The notes beneath the pieces were generated by a model. The model saw nothing but the letters and a program-made list of their open reading frames with translations, was not told where the DNA came from and did not search any database. A DNA stretch of 38,340 nt from a virus: positions 1-38,340 of IMG/VR virus record IMGVR_UViG_3300042543_000121. One strand, given 5' to 3'. Shown here one piece after another: positions 20,747-27,826 of this stretch (its first letter is position 1; the number at the start of each line of letters is the position of its first letter). Position numbers and translations under genes: made by a program.

Positions 20747-21553
20747 TTAGATTTTGATACCTTGGGCACGTGCCTTCGCAAGCCATGCCTCTTTTGCTGC
20801 GGCTACCGCTGGGTTCATTTCTTTGCCGCCAACTGGTGGTGTGTTCGGCTTTTGGTTTTGCCCTTGGCCGCCGTTGTTTAACTTGTAACGCTTGGTGTCT
20901 TTTAGCGTCTTTTCAAACAACTGCTCGGCAGTTAATTGCGAAGTCGTGCCGCCTGTAACGATGTTGCCCTCCATGTCATACACCAGCAGCTTGCCGTTCT
21001 CCTTGCGAAAATCGTACTTGCCTTGGATTTGCGTCAGCCACACACCTTGCTTGACAATGGCATCTGCATCATCAACCCAATTGCTGGCATCAAATAAGCG
21101 TGTAACCTCGGCCTCGGTCTGAGCCTTTTCAAGTTGCTTAACAGCATCGGATTTGGCATTGTCAACAGCAGCCAGCAACTCAGCTTCTTTAGCCTTTGCC
21201 GCCTCGGTCATTTCCCGAAGTTGGTCGCGTTCTTTTTTGATTTGCTCAATGTCGGGCTGCGACTTACCAGCCTCGATAGCTGCGGCCAATTGCTCGTTCA
21301 ATGTTTGCATCTTGGCTGGCACAAGTTCGACAAGTTCATCAAAGGACTTGCCCTTGCCTTCATCACCGATTAACGCCTTTAGCTTGTTTTCGGCTGTGCC
21401 CCGTGCTTTGCCAAAGGTAGCGTTGATTTCTTTCAGGTGCGTTTCTCGGTCGATAAAGCGTTCGCCAAGGGCAGTCCTGATCGTGTCCTCATTCGCATCT
21501 TCGGCAATTTGAATGCCCGTTAGTTTTTCAAAGATTTCCTTATTGATTTCCAT
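20747..21553 (-). CDS. Capsid scaffolding-like protein
   Basis: In this 268-residue protein the N-terminal 90 residues are acidic and helical. Residues about 85-150 are a long Lys/Glu/Ala coiled coil (QIKKERDQLREMTEAAKAKE, AVDNAKSDAVKQLEKAQTEA). A short globular part (FDASNWVDDADAIVKQGVW) follows, then a Gln/Asn/Pro/Gly-rich linker and a basic C-terminal helix (AKEAWLAKARAQG). This is the layout of GP20-like scaffolding proteins, which guide capsid assembly through a C-terminal helix. Position between portal and capsid genes agrees. Confidence 0.8.
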   Translation of the reverse strand: MEINKEIFEKLTGIQIAEDANEDTIRTALGERFIDRETHLKEINATFGKARGTAENKLKALIGDEGKGKSFDELVELVPAKMQTLNEQLAAAIEAGKSQPDIEQIKKERDQLREMTEAAKAKEAELLAAVDNAKSDAVKQLEKAQTEAEVTRLFDASNWVDDADAIVKQGVWLTQIQGKYDFRKENGKLLVYDMEGNIVTGGTTSQLTAEQLFEKTLKDTKRYKLNNGGQGQNQKPNTPPVGGKEMNPAVAAAKEAWLAKARAQGIKI

Positions 21554-21938
21554 CGGTTGTTTGTTTTTGGTTACGTACTTTTTTGCTACCTTCTAACTGT
21601 GCTTGCAGTTCGGCAATTCTCGCCTGAAGTTCGGCCTCTTTGCGTTCAGCATCGGTTAGCCTGTTTTCAAGCGAAGTCAGTAGTTGGGTTTGCTGTTCGG
21701 CTTGGTCGATAAACTTGCGGTCAATGTTGTACCCGTTGAAGTTCTTGGCTTCCCAATCTTCAACAAGCATATACCCCAATGCGCCGAACTTGGCTTTCAT
21801 TTCGGCTATTTTCGGCCATGCCCTTTTTGGGACTTCAAGTTTTCTGCCGAAGTTGGCAGGTTTGCCGGGATTGTGAGTCCTCTCGGCTTGGTGTTTAGCT
21901 ACACGGATGAAGGTGTAACTTTCTCGAATTTGCGTCAT
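21540..21938 (-). CDS. Hypothetical coiled-coil protein
   Basis: In this 132-residue protein a globular first part contains FGRKLEVPKRAWPKIAEM and FGALGYMLVEDWEAKNFNG. A C-terminal coiled coil follows (ENRLTDAERKEAELQARIAE...), ending with a basic, Gln-rich tail. It overlaps the scaffold start by 14 bases and follows the portal. Possibly an assembly cofactor; family not recognised. Confidence 0.65.
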   Translation of the reverse strand: MTQIRESYTFIRVAKHQAERTHNPGKPANFGRKLEVPKRAWPKIAEMKAKFGALGYMLVEDWEAKNFNGYNIDRKFIDQAEQQTQLLTSLENRLTDAERKEAELQARIAELQAQLEGSKKVRNQKQTTDGNQ

Positions 21939-21951
21939 ATTTTAGCGTTTA

Positions 21952-23943
21952 TTACGCTAAGTTAAGACCTTCATCTGAATTAGGCAACTGTGGTGTACCA
22001 AGTTCACGTCTTGCTTGTTCTTCGCTAATGCCGTACATTCTTGTCACGAACGAAATGGCCGCCTCCAAATCGTAAACACCGGACGCAACCGCCTTGGCGA
22101 TTTCGATAAAGCCAGTCAGTCCGCCTACCGTCTTGCTCAATTCTGTACCTCCTAACATAGCCTGTCCGTCAATTTGTTTTGGCATAAACGGCTCGGCAAT
22201 CGAAGTGGCAATACCAAGAACGATTTCACGTTGCTGCGCTGTTTCCAGTTCATCGAAATTCTCATTCTCATCGTATGCCTGATTCAAGATAGTTACAAAG
22301 CTATTGTGCAGAATAACCTCGGCCTCGGTTGCCGTGCTGCCAAGCATGCCCCTAACGGTCAGGTCATCTTTTGACCAAAGCCTGTCAAGTTTGATTTGCA
22401 GCTTAATCATTTTCTCAACCTTTGGTGATGCGTTGAACCTCGTGCCGACATATTGGTAAAGCAAAGATGCGACTGCGCTATCAGGCAGCGATTGTTCTTT
22501 GGCCGTGCCGATTTCATTAGTGATATCCTCGTAGCTTCTAAAGTTGAAAGAAGTAGGTACTTGAATGCTTGGCTTTTCAAATGCCGTGCCATATCGCATC
22601 CAGCCAATGGCCTCGATTGCCATATCCATTAACGCAAACAACTCACGGGCAAACTGCACCATGAAGGTCTGCCACTCTTCTTTCTCAATTTGCTTGCCTG
22701 TTGCCGTTGCTGAATTTGCTTGCTCAGGCTCGAAGAACATACCAAACGCTGACCGCCTACGTGCTTCGATTTGGTCGCTGGTATACTTTAGAATCTCGCT
22801 TGGCGGCGCAGCAAATTGAACGGGCGGTGACATTGCCAGCTGGTTCGTTTCTCCCATTCGGGTCGTGGCCGCTACTTCGTATATCCCCGTTGGGCTGTGG
22901 TTTAGATTCTTTCCTGTGCCGTTACATTTACCGCAGGCAGAATATCCGTTTGATTCGTTGTTCCAAACCTGACCGCCATCGCAGCCAGCGGCATCGCACC
23001 TGTCAACAACGGCAATGATAATCGGGAAAGCCAGCCGATAGGTTGACATCATTAGGTTGCTTTCCAAGCGAATAACGGTATTCAAGTGTGGGATTGCATC
23101 GGCAAAGGCAGAACGATATAGCACCTCACCATCCTTCATCTCAGGCTTGCCGCCTAACTTCCATGCTGGCAAATATCCCCAGCCGTGCCGAAACACTTCA
23201 ACCACTTCAAAGGTCAGGTTACCTTTCGCATCTTTGCCGTTTACATAGGCTTCGTATATGGACATCTTATCCACATATTTAAAGCCCATTTTATCCCCAT
23301 CTTTGCCGTTCCAAAGTAGGGCATACTCACCAGCCTTGTAACCTGCGATGTGCTTTTCTTCGTAGATTTTAGCTACTGGCGAAATCAACTCCGACTGGTC
23401 AACCACTTCGTATTCGTTGCCTTCTTCATCAATGGCCGTTTTCATGGGCAGATACTCAGGGCAAACCAACAGCAATTGGTTAGGGTAGTTTATCTTGCGT
23501 TCACGAACAATGTCAAAAAAGTAGGCTTCGATGCTGTAGTATTCGGGGTAAAGCCCGTAAAAATACTCCTTCTGCTCATCATTCGGCCACTCAATAGAAT
23601 AGTTTTGGCTATTGGCAACGGCCTTGGTTCGGTTCAATGCCCGATTCCACTCGGTGTTGGTTGTCGGTTCGTAAAGCCCCTTTTGGTATTCCCATTCTTC
23701 GGGCTGCTGGTTAGGTGCTTTTGACCGCAATATTTCGTATGGGAACTGGTTTGCCTCAGCGTGTACGCAAACCGCATTGTGTTCACGAATCGTGAACGGG
23801 TATATTTCGGTGAACTCAGGTAGGCTTTCGTAGTATGCCTCGGTTTGAAAGGTCTTGTCGTACTTAGACGGCATCCCAACAATGTTTCGCTTTTTACGAA
23901 TTTCTTTGGCTGCGTGGTCAATTAATGCGAAGATGTCTGCCAT
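21952..23943 (-). CDS. Portal protein with inserted zinc-ribbon-like motif
   Basis: The 663-residue protein has the size and features of a large portal. It shows an N-terminal alpha/beta domain, a long helical core (HLNTVIRLESNLMMSTYRLA near 290-310), and a helical crown towards the end (AAISFVTRMYGISEEQARRE). In the middle, near residues 320-352, an unusual insert DRCDAAGCDGG ... YSACGKCNGTGK has four cysteines, and its CxxCxGTG half is DnaJ zinc-finger-like. The portal forms the dodecameric ring through which DNA enters. Scaffold genes follow, and the sugar-enzyme fusion gene precedes it by 30 bases. Confidence 0.82.
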   Translation of the reverse strand: MADIFALIDHAAKEIRKKRNIVGMPSKYDKTFQTEAYYESLPEFTEIYPFTIREHNAVCVHAEANQFPYEILRSKAPNQQPEEWEYQKGLYEPTTNTEWNRALNRTKAVANSQNYSIEWPNDEQKEYFYGLYPEYYSIEAYFFDIVRERKINYPNQLLLVCPEYLPMKTAIDEEGNEYEVVDQSELISPVAKIYEEKHIAGYKAGEYALLWNGKDGDKMGFKYVDKMSIYEAYVNGKDAKGNLTFEVVEVFRHGWGYLPAWKLGGKPEMKDGEVLYRSAFADAIPHLNTVIRLESNLMMSTYRLAFPIIIAVVDRCDAAGCDGGQVWNNESNGYSACGKCNGTGKNLNHSPTGIYEVAATTRMGETNQLAMSPPVQFAAPPSEILKYTSDQIEARRRSAFGMFFEPEQANSATATGKQIEKEEWQTFMVQFARELFALMDMAIEAIGWMRYGTAFEKPSIQVPTSFNFRSYEDITNEIGTAKEQSLPDSAVASLLYQYVGTRFNASPKVEKMIKLQIKLDRLWSKDDLTVRGMLGSTATEAEVILHNSFVTILNQAYDENENFDELETAQQREIVLGIATSIAEPFMPKQIDGQAMLGGTELSKTVGGLTGFIEIAKAVASGVYDLEAAISFVTRMYGISEEQARRELGTPQLPNSDEGLNLA

Positions 23944-23973
23944 GTGGCTTGTTTTTTCATAAAAATACGCAAT

Positions 23974-25731
23974 CTACCTTATATGCTTCAAAAGTTCTTT
24001 TAACGGCAACCTAATCACCGCATCGGTGTAGTCGTGATGCCCAGCCAAAATCAGGCAATTGCCATCGGCATCAATCTCTAAATGCGTTGGGAATGTCACA
24101 AAATCCAGCATCTTCGCCAACCAAGTGTGAGGCGCTGGCGGTATATCTCGGCTGTTTTCAATAAATGTGGCTTTCCAAAGCGGTGTTCTGCTCCACCGCA
24201 AAGCCTTAAACGGGGGTTTGGCCTCCAGCTCCATCAGCCCAGCCCAGTATAAATTTATAGCGTTCACCCTCTGCCGCACATGAAAGATGGTGTAAAGTTT
24301 GCCGCCATGCCCAACTAATTGTGTGCCGCCTCTTATATACCCCCGTGTCAAGGTAGGTGTTTCGGTTTTGTATTCGGCAATCGGTTCGCCAAGGTCGTAT
24401 TCAACAACGTGGCCGGGCCCGTAAAGAACGTGAAGCCGCCCATCGTAAACAAACGGTGACCAGTTCTTTTCTCGGCCATCGTGGTCTTTCGGCCTACTTG
24501 CTGGCGGTTTCATCTGCCAGCATTCGGCAGTATCGATATACCCAAAATACATATTGCCGCCATCGTTAAACACCAAGGCTGGCCGCCCGTTAAATTCAAC
24601 GCATCGTGGGTCTTCTGCATGCCCGTTTTCGGTCTTGAACTTCAGCAGCTGCGGTGTTGAAAGGTTGCCGTCTGCCCAATCCATTACTGCCAATTTTCGG
24701 TCGGTAAAAAATCTTGGTTTGTCAAGCCTAACAACATATTTGCCCTGAACAATTGAACCATTGAAAGCGTTAGTGAATGGCTTTGGCGCAGCCTTGCCGT
24801 AGGGTAACAACTGCATCTCAGGTGTCAATGCTGGCACAATAGCATCGTAGTGGATCCTGCGTGCATCTGCCGCTGGCTTTTTGGTCGGCTTGCTTACGGC
24901 AAACTTGGCTTTCATTAAATGGTGCGACTTGCTGGCCGTAGAACTGCCGTAAAGTTGCTTCTCAACATATGCCACAATCCTGTCGTACATATCATAAGTG
25001 TATCGGGCTTCAGTGCTATACTGCCCGTAACACCCAACAAAGTAATGGCTTTTTCTAAGCTCGCCAATGTCGGGCCGCTTGGCCTTGAACTGAACGGGCA
25101 GCATACCAAGGTCGGCGTTTATTTGCGTTTGCGCCAAGGCCACATTGAATGCCAGTTCATCGGGGAAACTATGCCCCCAATGTTTCGTTGCCAAATGCTC
25201 ACGGTAATTAGCCTTGGCGTTTGCCCAAAACTGGGCAGCCTTGTCGGTCTTTCGCCAGTAGATGAACGAAGAATTGATTTCAGGTATTTCACCTTCGCTT
25301 GGCAGATTGTATTCAGCCTTGACATCAGGCAGCGGCAACCAAAGGCATGGCCATTTGTCGGCAGTTAGCGGTGACTTGCTAACCACTTGCGTAGCAATAT
25401 CAAAACCAGCGCAAGCCTCCCATAAGGTCTGCAATTCTTGTACAGCAACCCCATCAATATCAATGTACATCGTTTCATCGTATGGCGAATAAAGGTCAAG
25501 GTGAAGTTTAAATTTGCCGGGTGCAATTCGGCCTGTCGCATCGTTCAAGTGTTCATTGTTAATCGAAACAACCTTGTCGATGTACTTTCGTTCCCTTTCG
25601 GGCAGAAGGTTAATATCACCAACAATTGAAATTGGCACGTCAGGTGAAAAGTGTGCCAGAGAATTCACCATATTTTTCGCCCATTGGCCGTAGCTTGAAT
25701 TGCCTGATAAGAATATAAGGTAGCCTTTCAT
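23974..25731 (-). CDS. Glycosyltransferase (GT8-like) fused to GH130-like beta-propeller domain
   Basis: In this 585-residue protein residues about 1-265 form a GT-A type transferase: YLIFLSGNSSYGQWAKNMV, VVSINNEHLND, the metal-binding DxD in MYIDIDGVAV (about 88-97), INSSFIYWRKTDKA and GHSFPDELAFNVAL. After a linker, residues about 310-585 look like a five-bladed propeller of the GH130 type: HAEDPRCVEFNGRPALVF, EKNWSPFVYDGRLHVLYGPG, YIRGGTQLV and FVTFPTHLEIDADG followed by CLILAGHHD. GH130 enzymes cut or phosphorolyse mannosides. A fusion of sugar adding and sugar cleaving/binding halves, directly upstream of the portal, suggests decoration or editing of a glycan. Catalytic competence of the propeller is not shown. 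Confidence 0.82.
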   Translation of the reverse strand: MKGYLIFLSGNSSYGQWAKNMVNSLAHFSPDVPISIVGDINLLPERERKYIDKVVSINNEHLNDATGRIAPGKFKLHLDLYSPYDETMYIDIDGVAVQELQTLWEACAGFDIATQVVSKSPLTADKWPCLWLPLPDVKAEYNLPSEGEIPEINSSFIYWRKTDKAAQFWANAKANYREHLATKHWGHSFPDELAFNVALAQTQINADLGMLPVQFKAKRPDIGELRKSHYFVGCYGQYSTEARYTYDMYDRIVAYVEKQLYGSSTASKSHHLMKAKFAVSKPTKKPAADARRIHYDAIVPALTPEMQLLPYGKAAPKPFTNAFNGSIVQGKYVVRLDKPRFFTDRKLAVMDWADGNLSTPQLLKFKTENGHAEDPRCVEFNGRPALVFNDGGNMYFGYIDTAECWQMKPPASRPKDHDGREKNWSPFVYDGRLHVLYGPGHVVEYDLGEPIAEYKTETPTLTRGYIRGGTQLVGHGGKLYTIFHVRQRVNAINLYWAGLMELEAKPPFKALRWSRTPLWKATFIENSRDIPPAPHTWLAKMLDFVTFPTHLEIDADGNCLILAGHHDYTDAVIRLPLKELLKHIR

Positions 25732-25746
25732 GGCTTAAAGGTAAAG

Positions 25747-25768
25747 AAAAAGCCCCATCGCTGGGGCT
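25747..25768 (-). terminator. Intrinsic terminator
   Basis: AGCCCC (25751-25756) and GGGGCT (25763-25768) form the stem, followed on the minus strand by TTTTCTTTACC. It lies between the small-gene operon and the glycosyltransferase fusion, 16 bases before its ATG. Confidence 0.75.
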
Positions 25769-25842
25769 GATTCGGGTTCTAAAAAAGGTAAAGTTGTTTG
25801 TTTACTTTTTAGTCATTTTGTAAAGGTGTGGCTTGACTGTTT

Positions 25843-25865
25843 CGCCTATATATTAGTTATGTGCC
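25843..25865. repeat. Cassette-boundary repeat, copy 2
   Basis: CGCCTATATATTAGTTATGT (25843-25862) matches 20372-20391. Its right part GTTATGTGCC (25856-25865) is the exact inverted complement of GGCACATAAC at 26105-26114, so the gene at 25869-26078 is bracketed by a 10-base inverted repeat. Confidence 0.6.
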
Positions 25866-25868
25866 ATT

Positions 25869-26078
25869 TTAAGACACACTATCTTTCAGCTTTTGTAACT
25901 CGACAATCAAATCATCTACTTGCTGAATTAAGTTAATTTTAGCCGACCAATCATTTGCGCCATATCCTGAAAATTCAGCACGGAAGTGACCCCAAGCGTG
26001 ATTTTTAGAACTTAATTCAATTTCGGCTTCACAACTTTGAGCCTTTTGTTTGCCATCGTTTCTTAATTTAATTTCCAT
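25869..26078 (-). CDS. Small hypothetical protein in a repeat-bracketed cassette
   Basis: A 69-residue protein: MEIKLRNDGKQKAQSCEAEI, KNHAWGHFRAEFSGYGANDW and a helical end LIQQVDDLIVELQKLKDS. Looks like a small beta-plus-helix protein; family not recognised. Inverted sequences GTTATGTGCC and GGCACATAAC lie 3 bases after its stop (25856-25865) and 26 bases before its start (26105-26114), so it may be a mobile cassette. Confidence 0.65.
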   Translation of the reverse strand: MEIKLRNDGKQKAQSCEAEIELSSKNHAWGHFRAEFSGYGANDWSAKINLIQQVDDLIVELQKLKDSVS

Positions 26079-26104
26079 TTGATTTTAGATTTGTGAATAA
26101 AAAC

Positions 26105-26136
26105 GGCACATAACAGCACCTATACCCAATTGGGCA
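26105..26136. repeat. Cassette-boundary element, right copy
   Basis: GGCACATAAC (26105-26114) pairs with 25856-25865. CACCTATACCC and TATACCCAATTGGGCA (26121-26136) follow, the latter almost identical to 20326-20341. Confidence 0.6.
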
Positions 26137-26169
26137 GTTTCGTTGTTTTTTGAATTTTCTTTTACTTTA

Positions 26170-26520
26170 TTAAGTGTTTTGTTGGTTAAAAGCATCAACA
26201 TAATCCTTCAAATGCACTAAATCCACAATCGGGATTCGGTCAAAAATATGCCCGCTTTCGGGTTCAATCACAAGCAGTTCGCAAAGCCGTGTTGCCTGAT
26301 GCCAGTCCAGCATCAGCGACGGGGCAAGCATCTTGGTGAAGATTGTGTATGGGTAGCCGTGCATCTTTTCAAACACACTATCGTGCCCGTCTTCGGCGGT
26401 AAAGCCAAGGGCCATAATGTCGCAGTAGTTAATTTGTTGTTGCATGGGTTTGTTTGTTAAGATTTGGTCAATGATATTCGGTTCGTTGTCGGTGTTTATG
26501 ATTTCGATTAGGGGCTTCAT
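26170..26520 (-). CDS. Hypothetical protein
   Basis: A 116-residue acidic, soluble protein: MKPLIEIINTDNEPNIIDQI, YPYTIFTKMLAPSLMLDWH and a C-terminal stretch PIVDLVHLKDYVDAFNQ. Starts inside the end of the 60-residue gene (4-base overlap). No known motif; small early-type operon. Confidence 0.65.
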   Translation of the reverse strand: MKPLIEIINTDNEPNIIDQILTNKPMQQQINYCDIMALGFTAEDGHDSVFEKMHGYPYTIFTKMLAPSLMLDWHQATRLCELLVIEPESGHIFDRIPIVDLVHLKDYVDAFNQQNT

Positions 26521-26699
26521 TTAGAAACTTTTACTGATTTATCTTTTCTAACCAATCCCCATCTTTTAATCGCATCAATAGCTTGGTATTTTTTACTAAA
26601 TCCGTCCATTGGATTTCCATTTGAATCAATAATCATATAACGAGTTGTATTTGAATCTAAAACCCATTTCTCTATTGTTACTTGGTTGATTGTGTTCAT
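26517..26699 (-). CDS. Small hypothetical protein, first gene after a class-A promoter
   Basis: A 60-residue basic protein: MNTINQVTIEKWVLDSNTTR, YMIIDSNGNPMDGFSKKYQA, IKRWGLVRKDKSVKVSK. Beta-hairpin followed by a helix. Leads the small-gene operon 26699-25869. Function unknown. Confidence 0.65.
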   Translation of the reverse strand: MNTINQVTIEKWVLDSNTTRYMIIDSNGNPMDGFSKKYQAIDAIKRWGLVRKDKSVKVSK

Positions 26700-26730
26700 G
26701 GCTGTGTGTATTTGTGTTTGTTTGATGAAG

Positions 26731-26751
26731 CAATATTAAGGCTTTTTTCAA
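26731..26751 (-). promoter_or_regulatory. Class-A phage promoter (copy 4)
   Basis: On the minus strand ATTTTCGTATTGAAAAA contains TTG (26751-26749), then exactly 10 bases to TAATATTG (26738-26731). It drives the genes at 26699-25869. Confidence 0.6.
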
Positions 26752-26776
26752 TACGAAAATCAGCACCCCCACTATT

Positions 26777-26796
26777 TTAACACTTTTTAACACTTG
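26777..26796 (-). promoter_or_regulatory. AAGTGTT tandem element (operator candidate)
   Basis: The minus strand reads CAAGTGTTAAAAAGTGTTAA, identical to 13111-13130 in sequence and orientation, with the same neighbours: terminator on one side, class-A promoter on the other. Confidence 0.55.
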
Positions 26797-26801
26797 GCAA
26801 C

Positions 26802-26825
26802 AAAAAAGCCCCACCGAAGCAGGGC
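26802..26825 (-). terminator. Intrinsic terminator after the tail-protein gene
   Basis: GCCC...GGGC (26808-26825) with inner ACC/CGAA/GC, followed on the minus strand by TTTTTTG. It ends the single-gene unit 27382-26852. Confidence 0.75.
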
Positions 26826-26851
26826 CCTTTTGTATAACCATGAAAACAACC

Positions 26852-27382
26852 TTATTCAAAGATGCCTACTGGGGCATTGTAAAGAACTGGGAATTCATTT
26901 GGGGCAGATTGCCAGCCGAAGGTCACAATGTACTGCTGAACATCATTCTCGTCAGCCTTGGCGGGTTTTGCAATACAACGTACCGGCTGCTCAACTACTC
27001 GGATTTCATCCTCCTCATAATAAAACCAAGCCAATTTATACTTGCCAATCGTGTTCAAAGTTTCGTAGAAAGAATCGTTGCTGCTATCTACGTTGGCATC
27101 CATCACCGACAAAGTGTGGTTGAACTTGGTAAGAATGTCGGGCGTGCCTCGGCGTGGGTTGCTGATAGTAACCTCTTCGGCTTCGGGATAGTTAGCCTTA
27201 ATCTCTTTGATAATGGCTACATCACCAGCAGCGATTGCAGCAGTCCACTCGGCAGCATCGGTGTAATCTAAAAAGGTGTAATCGTTGTCAATTACAGCAA
27301 CGGCAGAAATGCCCGTTAGCCTGTTTACCTCACATACGTTTTCGCTGTAAACTGGCAGATTGTCAAAACAAGAATAACTCAT
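26852..27382 (-). CDS. Probable major tail protein
   Basis: The start at 27382 (MSYSCFDNLPVYSENVCEVN) gives 176 residues; a longer frame to 27538 overlaps the promoter and the divergent gene and is unlikely. The body is beta-rich with ISAVAVIDNDYTFLDYTD, EVTISNPRRGTPDILTKFN and YIVTFGWQSAPNEFPVLYN. It has no enzymatic motif. Like the capsid gene it forms a single-gene unit with its own perfect -7 box and terminator, which fits an abundant virion protein. Size fits a tail tube subunit. Assignment is inference. Confidence 0.6.
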   Translation of the reverse strand: MSYSCFDNLPVYSENVCEVNRLTGISAVAVIDNDYTFLDYTDAAEWTAAIAAGDVAIIKEIKANYPEAEEVTISNPRRGTPDILTKFNHTLSVMDANVDSSNDSFYETLNTIGKYKLAWFYYEEDEIRVVEQPVRCIAKPAKADENDVQQYIVTFGWQSAPNEFPVLYNAPVGIFE

Positions 27383-27403
27383 AGTGTTTAATTTAAAGTT
27401 TAT

Positions 27404-27411
27404 CAAAGTTA
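27404..27411 (-). promoter_or_regulatory. -7 box of the probable major tail protein gene
   Basis: TAACTTTG on the minus strand, a perfect TAnnTTTG, 22 bases before the ATG at 27382. No clear TTG at 17-23 bases upstream. Confidence 0.5.
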
Positions 27412-27438
27412 CCAATGCCGCCCCATACTTTCGTTTAA

Positions 27439-27490
27439 TTGTCGCTATAAATGTAACTTTGTCGCTATGGACATCAGCCACTTGTCGCTT
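27439..27490 (+). repeat. Direct repeats TTGTCGCTAT around the start of the HTH gene
   Basis: TTGTCGCTAT at 27439-27448 and 27459-27468 (20 bases apart, two helical turns), and TTGTCGCTT at 27482-27490. The second copy overlaps the start codon at 27467, and a TAACTTTG box (27454-27461) lies between the first two. Likely binding sites for a regulator, perhaps the encoded protein itself. Confidence 0.6.
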
Positions 27491-27826
27491 GCTGAACTTT
27501 TCGACCTGAAATCTGCGGTCAATAAGGCTATCAATCACCGCATTTCATCCGCTGCCGATGACTTTATTTGGCAGCTTTGCACCCATTATGGCGTTGAACT
27601 GAGCCAATTCAAGCAAGCAAGTAGGCGGCAGTACGCAGATATTAAGCGAATCGCATCTTACTATTTCGTGTCAATGAAGGGCTTAAGCCAAACCGAAGCG
27701 GCAGAAATAATCGGCATAAGCCGGGTAACGGTTGCCCAGCACGTGGCCAAAGTTCAACATTATAAGCGTTCAATCCCCGGCAAATGGTTTGCCATATTTA
27801 ACACAATTCAATCAGTAACAAAATGA
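27467..27826 (+). CDS. DnaA domain IV-like HTH protein, regulator candidate
   Basis: In this 119-residue protein, residues about 52-100 read QASRRQYADIKRIASYYFVS, MKGLSQTEAAEIIGISRVTV, AQHVAKV. This is a helix-turn-helix of the DnaA C-terminal/TrpR type with the basic loop kept but the DHTTV core changed to SRVTV. There is no ATPase part. It begins within a set of direct repeats, suggesting autoregulation, and is very close to or at the predicted transcription start, so the message may be nearly leaderless. Its stop overlaps the start of the sugar-enzyme fusion gene (ATGA). Divergent from the tail-protein gene. Confidence 0.78.
   Translation: MDISHLSLAELFDLKSAVNKAINHRISSAADDFIWQLCTHYGVELSQFKQASRRQYADIKRIASYYFVSMKGLSQTEAAEIIGISRVTVAQHVAKVQHYKRSIPGKWFAIFNTIQSVTK

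Noticed and set aside
24919-25368. 149-codon rightward frame
   Set aside because: Antisense to the glycosyltransferase part of the fusion gene, no start signals.
20326-26136. A full integron with attC sites
   Set aside because: No integrase gene and no complete attC fold; only boundary-like half sites are seen, so it is kept as a hypothesis and not called as a feature.
26626-26859. 77-codon leftward frame
   Set aside because: It covers a terminator, the tandem operator candidate and a class-A promoter.
26840-27271. 143-codon rightward frame
   Set aside because: Antisense to the probable major tail protein, which has its own promoter and terminator.
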